This document shows, one piece after another, positions 1 to 6,965 of a stretch of 14,666 bases of DNA. The position numbers and the translations under genes were made by a program. Within the stretch, counting starts at the first letter, position 1. Each line of letters starts with the position of its first letter. The stretch spans positions 1 through 14,666 of the forward strand of contig CBDUQI010000151.1 of assembly GCA_965369325.1 (NCBI GenBank), read 5' to 3'. The notes below the pieces were generated by a model that did not search any database, was not told the origin of the DNA, and saw only the letters and a list, made by a program, of their open reading frames with translations. Source of the stretch: CBDUQI01 sp965369325. GTDB lineage: Bacteria > Pseudomonadota > Gammaproteobacteria > Steroidobacterales > JBCBZW01.

Positions 1-1
1 G

Positions 2-589
2 GATATGGACGATACCATCTACAGCACTGCCCGCAACGGCGGCCTGCTGGACATCAAGATGGTGCCGGAGCGGCGTAATGCCATTAAGGTCTTATTGTTT
101 CTGGATGTGGGGGGCTCAATGGATGCGTACGTGCGTACCTGTGAGGAGTTGTTCAGCGCTGCCCGCATGGAGTTCAAGCACCTAGAGTATTTCTACTTCC
201 ATAATTTTTTGTACGAACGGGTGTGGAAAGACAATCTGCGTCGGCACTCGCAATTTACGCCCACCATTGAGGTGATGCGTAAATTCTCACGCGATTACAA
301 AGTGATTTTTGTCGGTGATGCCACCATGAGCCCGTATGAGATTGCCCAGCCGGGCGGTAGCATCGAGCACTGGAACGAGGAGTCCGGCGCCGTGTGGATC
401 ACACGCCTGCTCAATACCTTTGCGCACAGCATCTGGTTGAACCCCGAGCCTGAGCAGGGCTGGGACTATGTGCCCTCAATCGGGATGGCGCGCGAGCTGA
501 TGCAGCAGCGCATGTATCCGCTGACGCTGGATGGGTTGGATCGCGGCATGCGAGCGCTGCGCGAATCCAAATCGCCGACGCCCGCGTAG
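2..589 (+). CDS. VWA-domain protein, CoxE-like (3' part only)
   Basis: This is the C-terminal part of a von Willebrand factor A domain protein. The frame is open to the left window edge, so the N-terminal part is missing, and the ATG at 5 is probably internal. Counting from that Met, LFLDVGGSMD at about 32-40 is the MIDAS metal-binding motif, with D34, G36 and S38 in the order D-x-G-x-S. VGDATMSPYE at about 103-112 is a second conserved segment typical of the COG3825/CoxE-like group. Many members of this group are encoded next to a MoxR-type AAA+ ATPase, which would lie upstream of this window; I cannot see it. The role is probably metal-dependent protein binding or chaperone-like assembly, but the substrate is unknown. 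The gene converges on the secreted peroxiredoxin, with about 56 bp between their stops and no clear terminator there. The VWA call is firm; the function is inference. Confidence 0.85.
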   Translation, partial: DMDDTIYSTARNGGLLDIKMVPERRNAIKVLLFLDVGGSMDAYVRTCEELFSAARMEFKHLEYFYFHNFLYERVWKDNLRRHSQFTPTIEVMRKFSRDYKVIFVGDATMSPYEIAQPGGSIEHWNEESGAVWITRLLNTFAHSIWLNPEPEQGWDYVPSIGMARELMQQRMYPLTLDGLDRGMRALRESKSPTPA

Positions 590-645
590 GACGTCGGTGC
601 CCGATCACCGCGCGGCCACCTGATCGTGCCCTGCGCTCGCTGCGG

Positions 646-1194
646 CTAGCTGTCGCTGGTGGCGATCAGCGATTTCAGATCATCCAACACCTGGCTGGAA
701 TGCACATCAGGGTCCACCTTGCTGTAGCGACGTGCTATCAGCCCGTCGGGCGAGATCAGGAAGGTCTGCCGGCTGGCCATCTTGAACGGCCCCATCTTTT
801 TTAGCACGCCATAGGCCTTGGCCATATCGGCCTGCGCGTCGGACAACAGTGAGAATGGTAGCTCGTATTTATCGGCGAACTCTTTGTGCGACTCCACATC
901 GTCCAGGCTTACCCCCAATAGGGTGACGCCCATTTTGCGGAACTTGAAAATATCGTCACGAAAATTACATGCCTCGGTGGTACAGCCCGGGGTGTCGTCT
1001 TTGGGGTAGAAGTACAGCACCAGCCATTGGTCTTGGTAATCTTCAAGCGCGTGCCAGTCGCCGTTTTGATCCTGCAGCTTGAAGCCCGGTGCCTGGGTGC
1101 CAGGGCCGCCTGCCTGCGCGCCAGTGGCGAGGCCGATCAGCCCGAGCGCGATCAGGGGCAGGTAAAGTGAACGTTTCAGTTGAAGCAAGCGCAT
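646..1194 (-). CDS. bcp: Secreted peroxiredoxin, BCP/PrxQ type
   Basis: This is a thiol peroxidase of the AhpC/TSA superfamily, BCP (PrxQ) subfamily, which reduces H2O2 and organic or lipid hydroperoxides. The motif PKDDTPGCTTEAC holds the peroxidatic Cys71 and a second Cys76. The C-x4-C spacing is that of atypical 2-Cys BCP proteins such as E. coli Bcp. The start was set at the ATG at 1194 because AAGGAG lies just upstream and because it opens a clean signal peptide: MRLLQLKR, a hydrophobic stretch at about 10-24, then AQA with predicted cleavage after residue 28. The mature part is then about 154 residues, the usual BCP size. An in-frame start 21 codons upstream lacks these features. Most BCPs are cytoplasmic, so export to the periplasm is the notable trait. 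The gene is divergent from the patatin-like lipase. Which reductant recycles it is unknown. Confidence 0.88.
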   Translation of the reverse strand: MRLLQLKRSLYLPLIALGLIGLATGAQAGGPGTQAPGFKLQDQNGDWHALEDYQDQWLVLYFYPKDDTPGCTTEACNFRDDIFKFRKMGVTLLGVSLDDVESHKEFADKYELPFSLLSDAQADMAKAYGVLKKMGPFKMASRQTFLISPDGLIARRYSKVDPDVHSSQVLDDLKSLIATSDS

Positions 1195-1268
1195 GGTCGG
1201 GGTCTCTCCTTGAGTGGGGGCGCGCAGGGCCGCAACGTGAATGTGGTGCCCGCGCATCGCTGGCGATC

Positions 1269-1274
1269 ATTGTA
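1269..1274 (-). promoter_or_regulatory. Candidate -10 box for the secreted peroxiredoxin
   Basis: On the minus strand this reads TACAAT, five of six matches to the sigma-70 -10 hexamer, about 75 nt upstream of the peroxiredoxin ATG. I found no good -35 hexamer at 16-18 nt spacing, so support is partial. The 244-bp divergent gap (1195-1438) also holds a plus-strand TATCAT (1329-1334) that could serve the lipase, again without a convincing -35. Nothing else stands out in this gap. Confidence 0.28.
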
Positions 1275-1438
1275 CCCGTGCGATCCGGATTGGCCCAGAC
1301 GCCAAGCATGTCGCGACAAGTTTTGACTTATCATGGGCACTGCCCTGGAGAGGCCGGCTAAGCCAGACTCGGGCAGACCTGCGCAGGTCAGAGGTTTCTG
1401 GTCGCGTTCAAGGCAACTTGCTGGGGGACCGGACTTGT

Positions 1439-2623
1439 ATGTCGCATAAGACACCTAAAACTCCGCTGGCTCTGGTGCTGCCCGGAGGCGGCGCTCGCGC
1501 GGCTTACCAGGTAGGCGTGCTGCAAGCCATTTTGCAGATTACGCGCGAGCGCACGGCGCCGGGCGAAGCTCCCCAGATTCCCTTCCGGATTATTACCGGT
1601 ACCTCGGCCGGAGCGATTAACGCCGCCTCGCTGGCCAGCAACGCGATGAACTTTGAGCAGGCAATTGAGCGTTTGCAGGGCGTATGGCGTAACTTCGCGG
1701 TCGACAAGGTGTTTCGCTGCGATACCCGAACAGTGCTCAGCAACGCCTGGCACTGGCTGGTGGCGTTAAGCCGGGGCACGCTGGGGCAGGGCAAAGCCCG
1801 CTCATTGCTGGATAACGAGCCGCTGCGCGCGTTGCTGGAGGCACATATCAGGATGGCCCGGATTGATCAGGCGATTCGGGCAGATGTGCTTCAGGCGGTG
1901 GCGGTGACCGCGGCGGGCTACAGTGGCGGGCGTGCGGTCTCGTTTTATCAGAGTCGCGAGCCGGTCGCCCCGTGGAGCCGGCGTCGTCGCCAGGGGCGCG
2001 AGGAGGCGCTGCGGCTGGAGCACCTGATGGGCTCGGTGGCGGTGCCGTTTATTTTTCCGGCCGTGAATATTGGCGGCGAGTATTTTGGTGACGGCGCGGT
2101 GCGGGAAGGGGCGCCGCTCAGTCCGGCAATCCACATGGGTGCCGAGCGCCTGTTGGTGATTGGTGTGCGCGATCCGCGCGAGCCACCGGAGGGCGCGCAC
2201 GAGCGCCCGTCGTTTGGCTACATCGCCGGTTACATGCTGGATGCGTTGTTTCAGGATGGTCTGCAGTCAGATATCGAGCGCCTGGCTCGCCTGAACCGCA
2301 TTGTGGAGCAGGCCGGCGGGGAGGCGATCGCGAATCTGGACGGTGTGCCGTTCAGGCGTATTACCGCACGGTTGATCGTGCCGAGTGAAAGCGTGACGGC
2401 CATCGCCCAGCGTCACGCAAACCGCTTTCCGCGCGCGGTAAAGGCGATGCTCAGAGCCATTGGTGGGGGCGCCGTGTTAAAGAGCTTTCTGTTGTTCGAC
2501 TCACACTACTGCGGCGAGCTGGTGGATATGGGCTACGCCGATGCGATGGCCCGCCGGGCGGGGCTTGAGGCGTTTTTGTTCGATTCGCAGCCGCCAGGCG
2601 ACGCGGACCAGATTTATCTTTAG
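1439..2623 (+). CDS. Patatin-like phospholipase
   Basis: This 394-residue protein is a serine acyl hydrolase of the patatin family, likely acting on phospholipid or other acyl esters. The glycine-rich oxyanion motif GGGARAAY is at 16-23, the nucleophile elbow GTSAG at 54-58 gives Ser56, and the DGA motif at 218-220 gives Asp218, completing the Ser-Asp dyad. The C-terminal part (LLFDSHYCGELVDMGYADAM) is typical of bacterial patatin homologues of about 380-400 residues. The ATG at 1439 was chosen because the oxyanion motif then falls close to the N terminus, as in the family, and a GGGGGA lies about 10 nt upstream. The frame is open further upstream but the extra residues are not family-like. 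No signal peptide or membrane span is visible, so a cytoplasmic or peripheral location is likely. It lies between two minus-strand peroxiredoxin genes, divergent from one and convergent with the other. Confidence 0.9.
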   Translation: MSHKTPKTPLALVLPGGGARAAYQVGVLQAILQITRERTAPGEAPQIPFRIITGTSAGAINAASLASNAMNFEQAIERLQGVWRNFAVDKVFRCDTRTVLSNAWHWLVALSRGTLGQGKARSLLDNEPLRALLEAHIRMARIDQAIRADVLQAVAVTAAGYSGGRAVSFYQSREPVAPWSRRRRQGREEALRLEHLMGSVAVPFIFPAVNIGGEYFGDGAVREGAPLSPAIHMGAERLLVIGVRDPREPPEGAHERPSFGYIAGYMLDALFQDGLQSDIERLARLNRIVEQAGGEAIANLDGVPFRRITARLIVPSESVTAIAQRHANRFPRAVKAMLRAIGGGAVLKSFLLFDSHYCGELVDMGYADAMARRAGLEAFLFDSQPPGDADQIYL

Positions 2624-2654
2624 CGCCTTGCGTGGTTTGTTTGTCCGTTTGCAA

Positions 2655-2690
2655 TCGTTTCGGGCACCAGGATAGACGGCGCCCGAACGA
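2655..2690. terminator. Weak hairpin between convergent genes
   Basis: TTCGGGC (2659-2665) pairs with GCCCGAA (2681-2687). The stem can extend by three more pairs if one T is bulged, with a loop of 15 nt. It sits between the stops of the convergent lipase and Prx5 genes, where a bidirectional terminator is expected. Neither side has a real T-run, so this is a weak call. Confidence 0.25.
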
Positions 2691-2700
2691 CAGGCGGACA

Positions 2701-3183
2701 TTACAGCGCAGCTAAAACCGCCTCAGCGGCGCTCACTTTGAATTCGCCCGGGGCCTCGACCGCCACGTGAGTGACTTTGCCGTCATCCACCACCAGGGCA
2801 AAGCGCTGACCGCGATGGCCCATACCGAAGCCGGTGGCGTCCAGCGACAATCCCAGCGACTCGGTAAAGGTGCCATTGCCGTCGGCCAGCATCAGCAGCC
2901 CTTCAGGTACATTTTGCGCCTGGCCCCAGGCGCCCATGACGAAGGCGTCATTCACGGCCAGACAGGCGACGGTGTCGACGCCCTTGGCGGCGAACGCGCT
3001 GTGGTGCTCGGCGAACCCTGGCAGGTGCTGGGCCGAACAGGTGGGCGTGAAGGCGCCAGGTACCGAAAACAGCACGACTTTTTTGCCACTGCACAGCTCC
3101 TCAGAGCTGATCTGGGCGATGCCGTCACTGGTCATGTGTGCGAGAGTGCCAGCCGGAATGTTGTCGCCAACCTGGATGCTCAT
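2701..3183 (-). CDS. Peroxiredoxin, Prx5 family
   Basis: This 160-residue redoxin-fold protein belongs to the Prx5 group (hybrid or atypical peroxiredoxins, often glutaredoxin- or thioredoxin-dependent). The active-site motif PGAFTPTCS at 42-50 gives the peroxidatic Cys49. A further Cys31 lies in ELCSGK; whether it resolves Cys49 is unknown. LAVNDAFVMGAW and the C-terminal EAPGEFKVSAAEAVLAAL are also typical. The start at 3183 is supported by TAGGAG about 8 nt upstream and by the family N terminus (MSIQVGDNIPAG). The longer in-frame extension of 29 residues has no family features. There is no signal peptide, so it is probably cytoplasmic and complements the exported BCP-type enzyme nearby. 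It follows mgtE after about 134 bp and has its own candidate promoter, so the two need not be cotranscribed. Confidence 0.92.
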   Translation of the reverse strand: MSIQVGDNIPAGTLAHMTSDGIAQISSEELCSGKKVVLFSVPGAFTPTCSAQHLPGFAEHHSAFAAKGVDTVACLAVNDAFVMGAWGQAQNVPEGLLMLADGNGTFTESLGLSLDATGFGMGHRGQRFALVVDDGKVTHVAVEAPGEFKVSAAEAVLAAL

Positions 3184-3252
3184 AGAGGTTCTCCTAAAAT
3201 GGGTGGAATCTGCGTGACACTGGAGGCAATGCGGGGCATCTTTGCGCGGCGT

Positions 3253-3297
3253 GCCAACATTGGCGCACACCTTAACGTGGCGTTAGTGGCGGGTCAA
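3253..3297 (-). promoter_or_regulatory. Candidate promoter and operator for the Prx5 gene
   Basis: On the minus strand TTGACC (3292-3297) is followed, after 17 nt, by TAAGGT (3269-3274), a plausible sigma-70 pair with a good -35 and a weak -10. Just downstream, near the expected transcription start, is the short inverted repeat GCCAA-CA-TTGGC (3253-3264), which could be an operator. The region lies 70-114 nt upstream of the start codon. Regulator identity is unknown. Confidence 0.38.
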
Positions 3298-3317
3298 AAC
3301 CGACGGCCGCTATGCGC

Positions 3318-4670
3318 TCACACCAAGAACAGCGCACCCAGTCCGAGGAAAGACAGAAACCCCACTACATCGGTGATGGTTGTGAGCACCACGCTGCCTG
3401 CCAACGCCGGGTCGATTCCCATGCGCTTGAGTAGCAAGGGGATGGCCACGCCGGAGACACCCGCCACAATCAGATTGATCATGATGGCCGCCGCGATGAT
3501 GGCGCCGAGACGCCAGGAATCAAACCAGAACATGGCAATGGCGGCAACAACGAGCGCCCAGCCGATGCCGTTCAACACCCCAACGGCGGCTTCCTTGGTG
3601 AGGAAAAAGCGTGAGTTGGAGGCTTCCACCTGGCCCATAGCCAGCCCGCGAATGATCAGTGTAAGCGTCTGGCTGCCCGCGATTCCGCCCATGCTGGCGA
3701 CCACCGGCATGAGCACCGCCAGCGCGACCACCTGCTCTATCGTGGCCTCGAACAATCCGACCACGCTCGCGGCAATAAACGCCGTGGCGAGGTTCACCCC
3801 CAGCCATACCGCACGACGCAGTGCGCTGGTGATGACTGGCGCGAAAATGTCATCTTCCTCATCCAGGCCTGCCATGCTCATCATCGAGTGCTCGGCCTGA
3901 TCGGAAATCACGTCTACCACGTCATCGATGGTGATTCGCCCGAGCAATTGTCCTTTCTCATCAATGACGGCAGCGGAAACCAGATCTAGGTTGGCAAACA
4001 GGCGCGCGACCTCCTCGGCGTGGGTGTCCGCATGAATGCCGCCGTGTTCGGTCTCCATCACCTCGCCCACGGTGACATCATCCGCATTCGTCAGGATTCG
4101 GGTCACATACAGGATGCCCAGATACTTGCCAAAGCGATTCACCACGAACAGGCTGTCGGTGGCATCGGGTACATTGCCGTGCATGCGCAAATAACGCCTC
4201 AGCACATCCAGGGTGACATCCGGGCGCACCGTGACCGTGTCGACGTTCATCAATCCGCCGGCAGAGTCCTCTGGGTAGCTCAATACGCGCCGCAGGCGCT
4301 CGCGGTCCTGCTCGTCCATCGATTGCAGAAGGCGCTGCGTCACAGCCTCTGGCAAATCCCCGATCAGGTCCGCCAGATCGTCAATGTCCATGCCGTCAGC
4401 GGCGGCGACCAGCTCATCCGCTTCGGTCACGCCGATCAGCTTGCTGCGAACCTCATCGGCAAGATGGACAAGAATGTCGCCCTCATCGTCCGGATCGACA
4501 GTCTGCCAGACCAGATTGCGCTCGCCCGGCGGCAACGATCCCAGCAGCCGCGCCGTCTCGGCCGGCGACAGTGATTGCAGCATGCGCCGGACTGACCACA
4601 AGCGCCCGCTCTCCAGATCATCACGAACGACCTGTAATCGACTGGGTTTTCGTGGTGCTGCTGAGGCCAT
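3318..4670 (-). CDS. mgtE: Magnesium transporter MgtE
   Basis: This 450-residue protein is a dimeric Mg2+-selective channel of the inner membrane, gated by cytoplasmic Mg2+. The order is typical: a helical N domain (about 10-125), tandem CBS domains (about 143-200 and 206-262), a connecting acidic helix (LDEEDD at 269-274), and about five membrane spans (285-450). The pore motif MPVVASMGGIAGSQTLT is at 321-337, and TTITDVVGF near the end carries Asp434, equivalent to the ion-site Asp of T. thermophilus MgtE. The ATG at 4670 gives the normal family length. An in-frame TTG at 4724 would add 18 residues unlike the family. The ribosome site is weak (GGCGAG). A terminator separates it from Enzyme I upstream, so it probably has its own promoter. 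mgtE placed near PTS-Ntr genes is, to my knowledge, seen in other gammaproteobacteria. Confidence 0.95.
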   Translation of the reverse strand: MASAAPRKPSRLQVVRDDLESGRLWSVRRMLQSLSPAETARLLGSLPPGERNLVWQTVDPDDEGDILVHLADEVRSKLIGVTEADELVAAADGMDIDDLADLIGDLPEAVTQRLLQSMDEQDRERLRRVLSYPEDSAGGLMNVDTVTVRPDVTLDVLRRYLRMHGNVPDATDSLFVVNRFGKYLGILYVTRILTNADDVTVGEVMETEHGGIHADTHAEEVARLFANLDLVSAAVIDEKGQLLGRITIDDVVDVISDQAEHSMMSMAGLDEEDDIFAPVITSALRRAVWLGVNLATAFIAASVVGLFEATIEQVVALAVLMPVVASMGGIAGSQTLTLIIRGLAMGQVEASNSRFFLTKEAAVGVLNGIGWALVVAAIAMFWFDSWRLGAIIAAAIMINLIVAGVSGVAIPLLLKRMGIDPALAGSVVLTTITDVVGFLSFLGLGALFLV

Positions 4671-4709
4671 TGCGAACTCGCCGTTGCTGCAAAGTGGTGC
4701 CGGTGCGGT

Positions 4710-4759
4710 GGCGTGCGCGCGCAAGCACGCCGTCTAGCGGGCGGCGCAAGCAGTGTAAA
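4710..4759 (-). promoter_or_regulatory. Candidate mgtE promoter and leader hairpin
   Basis: On the minus strand TTTACA (4754-4759) is followed after 17 nt by TAGACG (4731-4736): a fair -35 with a poor -10. Immediately downstream is a perfect 7-bp hairpin, GGCGTGC / GCACGCC (4710-4716 with 4725-4731, 8-nt loop). No T-run follows, so it is not a terminator. It would sit at the 5' end of the mgtE leader. I do not see the fold of a known Mg2+ riboswitch, and the leader (about 55 nt) is too short for an M-box. Confidence 0.25.
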
Positions 4760-4804
4760 CGCGCGGCCTGATCGCGTCCATGTCCCGGGTGCCAGTCGCG
4801 GCGT

Positions 4805-4829
4805 AAAAAAAGACGTAGGCGTAACGCCT
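4805..4829 (-). terminator. Probable terminator after Enzyme I
   Basis: In the minus direction, right after the Enzyme I stop, the hairpin AGGCG-TTA-CGCCT (4829-4817) is followed by five nt and then seven T residues (4811-4805). The stem is short and the T-run is slightly displaced, but this is the only such structure in the cluster. It would end the long lpt-rpoN-pts transcript before mgtE. Confidence 0.5.
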
Positions 4830-4830
4830 C

Positions 4831-6564
4831 TCAATCCCCGTTCAGTCGCTCCAGCAGCCGGGCGGAATGCTGGGTAGACTCGCTTTGCAGCAATCGGCGT
4901 GCGCGCGCGCGAATCTGGCTGATATCCGCCCCGCGAATGGCCTGTTTGACCTCTAGCATGTTGGACGGTGTCATGCTGAACGAGGTGAGCCCCAAGCCCA
5001 GCAGCAATCGCGTGTAGCGGGCGTCACCCGCCATTTCGCCGCATAACGACACGGGGATTTCGGCCTTCGCACAAGCCTTAATGGTGAGATCGATCAGACG
5101 CAGAACGGAGGGGTTCAACGGATCGTAAAACTCCTGCACGGTCTCATCGCTACGATCGATCGCCAGGGTGTACTGAGTAAGATCGTTGGTGCCGATGGAC
5201 ATGAAATCCACCTGCCGCGCAAACGCGCTGGCCCCCAACGCGGTGGCGGGCACCTCCACCATCAACCCGACCGGCACCTGAGGATTGTAGTTGCGCCCCT
5301 CAATCGCCAGCTCGCGCTTGCATTGCTCGATAATCGACAGGGCTTCTGCCAGTTCCGCTGTGGAGGAAATCATCGGCAGCAAAATGCGCAGTTGCCCATG
5401 TACGGCGGCGCGCAACAGGCCGCGAATCTGAGGTTTGAATATTTCCGGATGGCGCAGGCACAAACGGATACCGCGCAACCCCAGCGCTGGCTGCTCGGAG
5501 GCCGCGACTTGGCCGGCCAGCGCCGGCGTCAATGGGCTGGCCCAGGAGTCCATCGTGCGGATGTGCACCGGCGCGTCCGGCAGTTTCCTGAGCAGTGTGC
5601 GATAACGGTTGGTGTGCTCCTGCTCGCTTGGCAGATCGTCGCGGTTCATGTACATCGGCTCGGTGCGGAACAACCCGACTCCAGCCGCTTTTACCCGTTT
5701 GGCTTCTGTGAGGTCAGCCGCAATCTCCACGTTGGCTAGCAACTGCGCAGCCACGCCGTCGCGGGTGATCGAGGGCGCTTCGGCGACTTCCTTCAGGCGC
5801 CGTCGGTCACGTCGCTGACTGCGCTGGGTGCTGCGCATGACCCGCAGCGAGCGCTCGTCCGGCTGGGCCAGCACCATGCCGGTGCTGCCATCCAGGATTA
5901 AGGTGTCGTCTTCGGCCAGCAAGGTACTGGCCGAGGTGACGCCTGCAATAGCGGGAATACCGAGGCTGCGCGCGATGATGGTGGCGTGCGAGAGTGGGCC
6001 GCCGCGTTCGGATACCACACCCAGCATGCCGTCGTGCTGGTGCAGCAGTAAATCGGCCGGCGCGATATTCGATGTGACTAGTATGTAGCCCTTGTCTTGG
6101 TTTGGTTTTGGTGCCGGACGCCGGCGCCGGGTGAGGTTGCGCAGTAGGCGGGTAATGGCATCGTCTACGTCCACTCGTCGCTCGCGCAGGTAGTCATCCT
6201 CGATCTGCGCGAAAGCCTCCAGCAGCGTTTCGCGATGCTGGTTCACGGCCCATTCGGCGGTATAGGCATGTTGCTCGATGAGCTCGAGCACAGGGCTTAC
6301 AAAGGCGGGGTCGCGCAGCATGAGCATGTGGCTGTCCAGCACTGCGCCGATCTGTTGTGGCAACCCCTGCAGCGCGCGAGAGGTAATGCGCTCCAGGTCG
6401 CGCACGGTGCGATCCCGCGCTTTGCGGAATCGTGTCTGCTCCGCTTCGCGACGGCTGAGTGGTACCTGGCGCTTGAGTACTTTCGGGCGAATCTCCTGCG
6501 CTAGATGCGCGCTGGCCATCACGATGCCGCGCGACACGCCAATCCCGCACAGCATTACCGACAT
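4831..6564 (-). CDS. ptsI: PTS Enzyme I (PEP-protein phosphotransferase), GAF-less
   Basis: This 577-residue protein moves phosphate from PEP to HPr. The length and start (MSVMLCGIGVSRGI) match a plain Enzyme I without the N-terminal GAF domain of EI-Ntr; automated pipelines may call it ptsP. The phosphohistidine is His193 in GGPLSHATIIARS. The PEP-binding half has R300 (GLFRTE), R336 (IRTMD), GLRGIR, E437 (MVEVPA), N460/D461 (SIGTNDLTQYTLAIDR, R471) and the proton-donor C508 (SLCGEMAGD). One oddity: the usual GGDK after RT(M/L)D is absent, with SWASP instead. The start at 6564 lies 13 nt after the HPr stop, so the two are cotranscribed. In this setting it most likely feeds HPr and PtsN as a regulatory phosphorelay rather than sugar import, since no EIIBC permease is nearby. 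Confidence 0.95.
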   Translation of the reverse strand: MSVMLCGIGVSRGIVMASAHLAQEIRPKVLKRQVPLSRREAEQTRFRKARDRTVRDLERITSRALQGLPQQIGAVLDSHMLMLRDPAFVSPVLELIEQHAYTAEWAVNQHRETLLEAFAQIEDDYLRERRVDVDDAITRLLRNLTRRRRPAPKPNQDKGYILVTSNIAPADLLLHQHDGMLGVVSERGGPLSHATIIARSLGIPAIAGVTSASTLLAEDDTLILDGSTGMVLAQPDERSLRVMRSTQRSQRRDRRRLKEVAEAPSITRDGVAAQLLANVEIAADLTEAKRVKAAGVGLFRTEPMYMNRDDLPSEQEHTNRYRTLLRKLPDAPVHIRTMDSWASPLTPALAGQVAASEQPALGLRGIRLCLRHPEIFKPQIRGLLRAAVHGQLRILLPMISSTAELAEALSIIEQCKRELAIEGRNYNPQVPVGLMVEVPATALGASAFARQVDFMSIGTNDLTQYTLAIDRSDETVQEFYDPLNPSVLRLIDLTIKACAKAEIPVSLCGEMAGDARYTRLLLGLGLTSFSMTPSNMLEVKQAIRGADISQIRARARRLLQSESTQHSARLLERLNGD

Positions 6565-6577
6565 ATGGGTTGCCTGC

Positions 6578-6841
6578 TCATACGATGTGGGGCTGGCGCA
6601 GCAGTTGCGCGAGCGCGTCGGCCGCGGCGTGCTCATCTGGGCCATCGGCGATGACTCTCAGCGTGGTGCCTGCGCGCAAGGCCAGAATCATGATGCCGAG
6701 GATGCTACGCGCGCTGACCAGTTGATCACCATGGGCCAGGGTGATTGCGCTTTCGAACCGTCCGGCGGCTGCGACTAATTGTGCCGCAGGCCGGGCGTGA
6801 ATGCCCTTAGGGTCGATGATGGTGACTTCGCGTTCGGTCAA
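6578..6841 (-). CDS. ptsO: HPr-family phosphocarrier (NPr-like)
   Basis: This 87-residue phosphocarrier passes phosphate from Enzyme I to EIIA-Ntr. KGIHARPAA places the phosphoacceptor at His15. Ser46, in SARSILGIM, aligns with the regulatory serine of HPr proteins, although no HPr kinase gene is visible in the window. The start is unusual: the first codon is TTG at 6841, directly preceded by an in-frame TGA, and the next Met is residue 51, so no other start fits. No clear Shine-Dalgarno is seen. The 124-nt gap to rapZ (6842-6965) contains no ORF of its own, and the EIIA-Man gene found here in some proteobacteria is absent. That gap holds a short hairpin (CTCGG / CCGAG, 6888-6907) and GC-rich self-complementary sequence (6855-6875) just before the start. 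Its position after rapZ is the usual one for NPr. Confidence 0.93.
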   Translation of the reverse strand: MTEREVTIIDPKGIHARPAAQLVAAAGRFESAITLAHGDQLVSARSILGIMILALRAGTTLRVIADGPDEHAAADALAQLLRQPHIV

Positions 6842-6965
6842 TCAGTGGTTCGCAAGCGCCAGCGCGCTGCGCCTTATGCTATGGGGCCTCGGCAGGGTGG
6901 GCCCGAGAGGGCTGAGCAAATGCCCAGCAAGATGCAATGCAACGCGCGGCCAGCAGGTTGTGGCG

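Noticed and set aside
1241..1438. A longer patatin start using in-frame codons upstream
   Set aside because: The extra 66 residues have no family similarity; the oxyanion motif should lie near the N terminus and a ribosome site precedes 1439.
2767..3900. A 377-codon open frame on the plus strand, antisense to Prx5 and mgtE
   Set aside because: It crosses two well-supported minus-strand genes and their gap; composition is Ala/Ser/Thr/Met-rich with no domain, typical of an antisense shadow in GC-rich DNA.
4020..4574. A 184-codon plus-strand open frame antisense to mgtE
   Set aside because: Fully inside the mgtE coding sequence, no family features; antisense shadow.
4671..4724. An N-terminal extension of MgtE from an in-frame TTG
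   Set aside because: The extra 18 residues are not family-like, the ATG at 4670 gives the usual length of 450, and the extension would cover the leader hairpin.
4671..4830. A Mg2+ riboswitch (M-box) in front of mgtE
   Set aside because: The leader after the candidate promoter is only about 55 nt and shows a single hairpin, too little for a known Mg2+ riboswitch.
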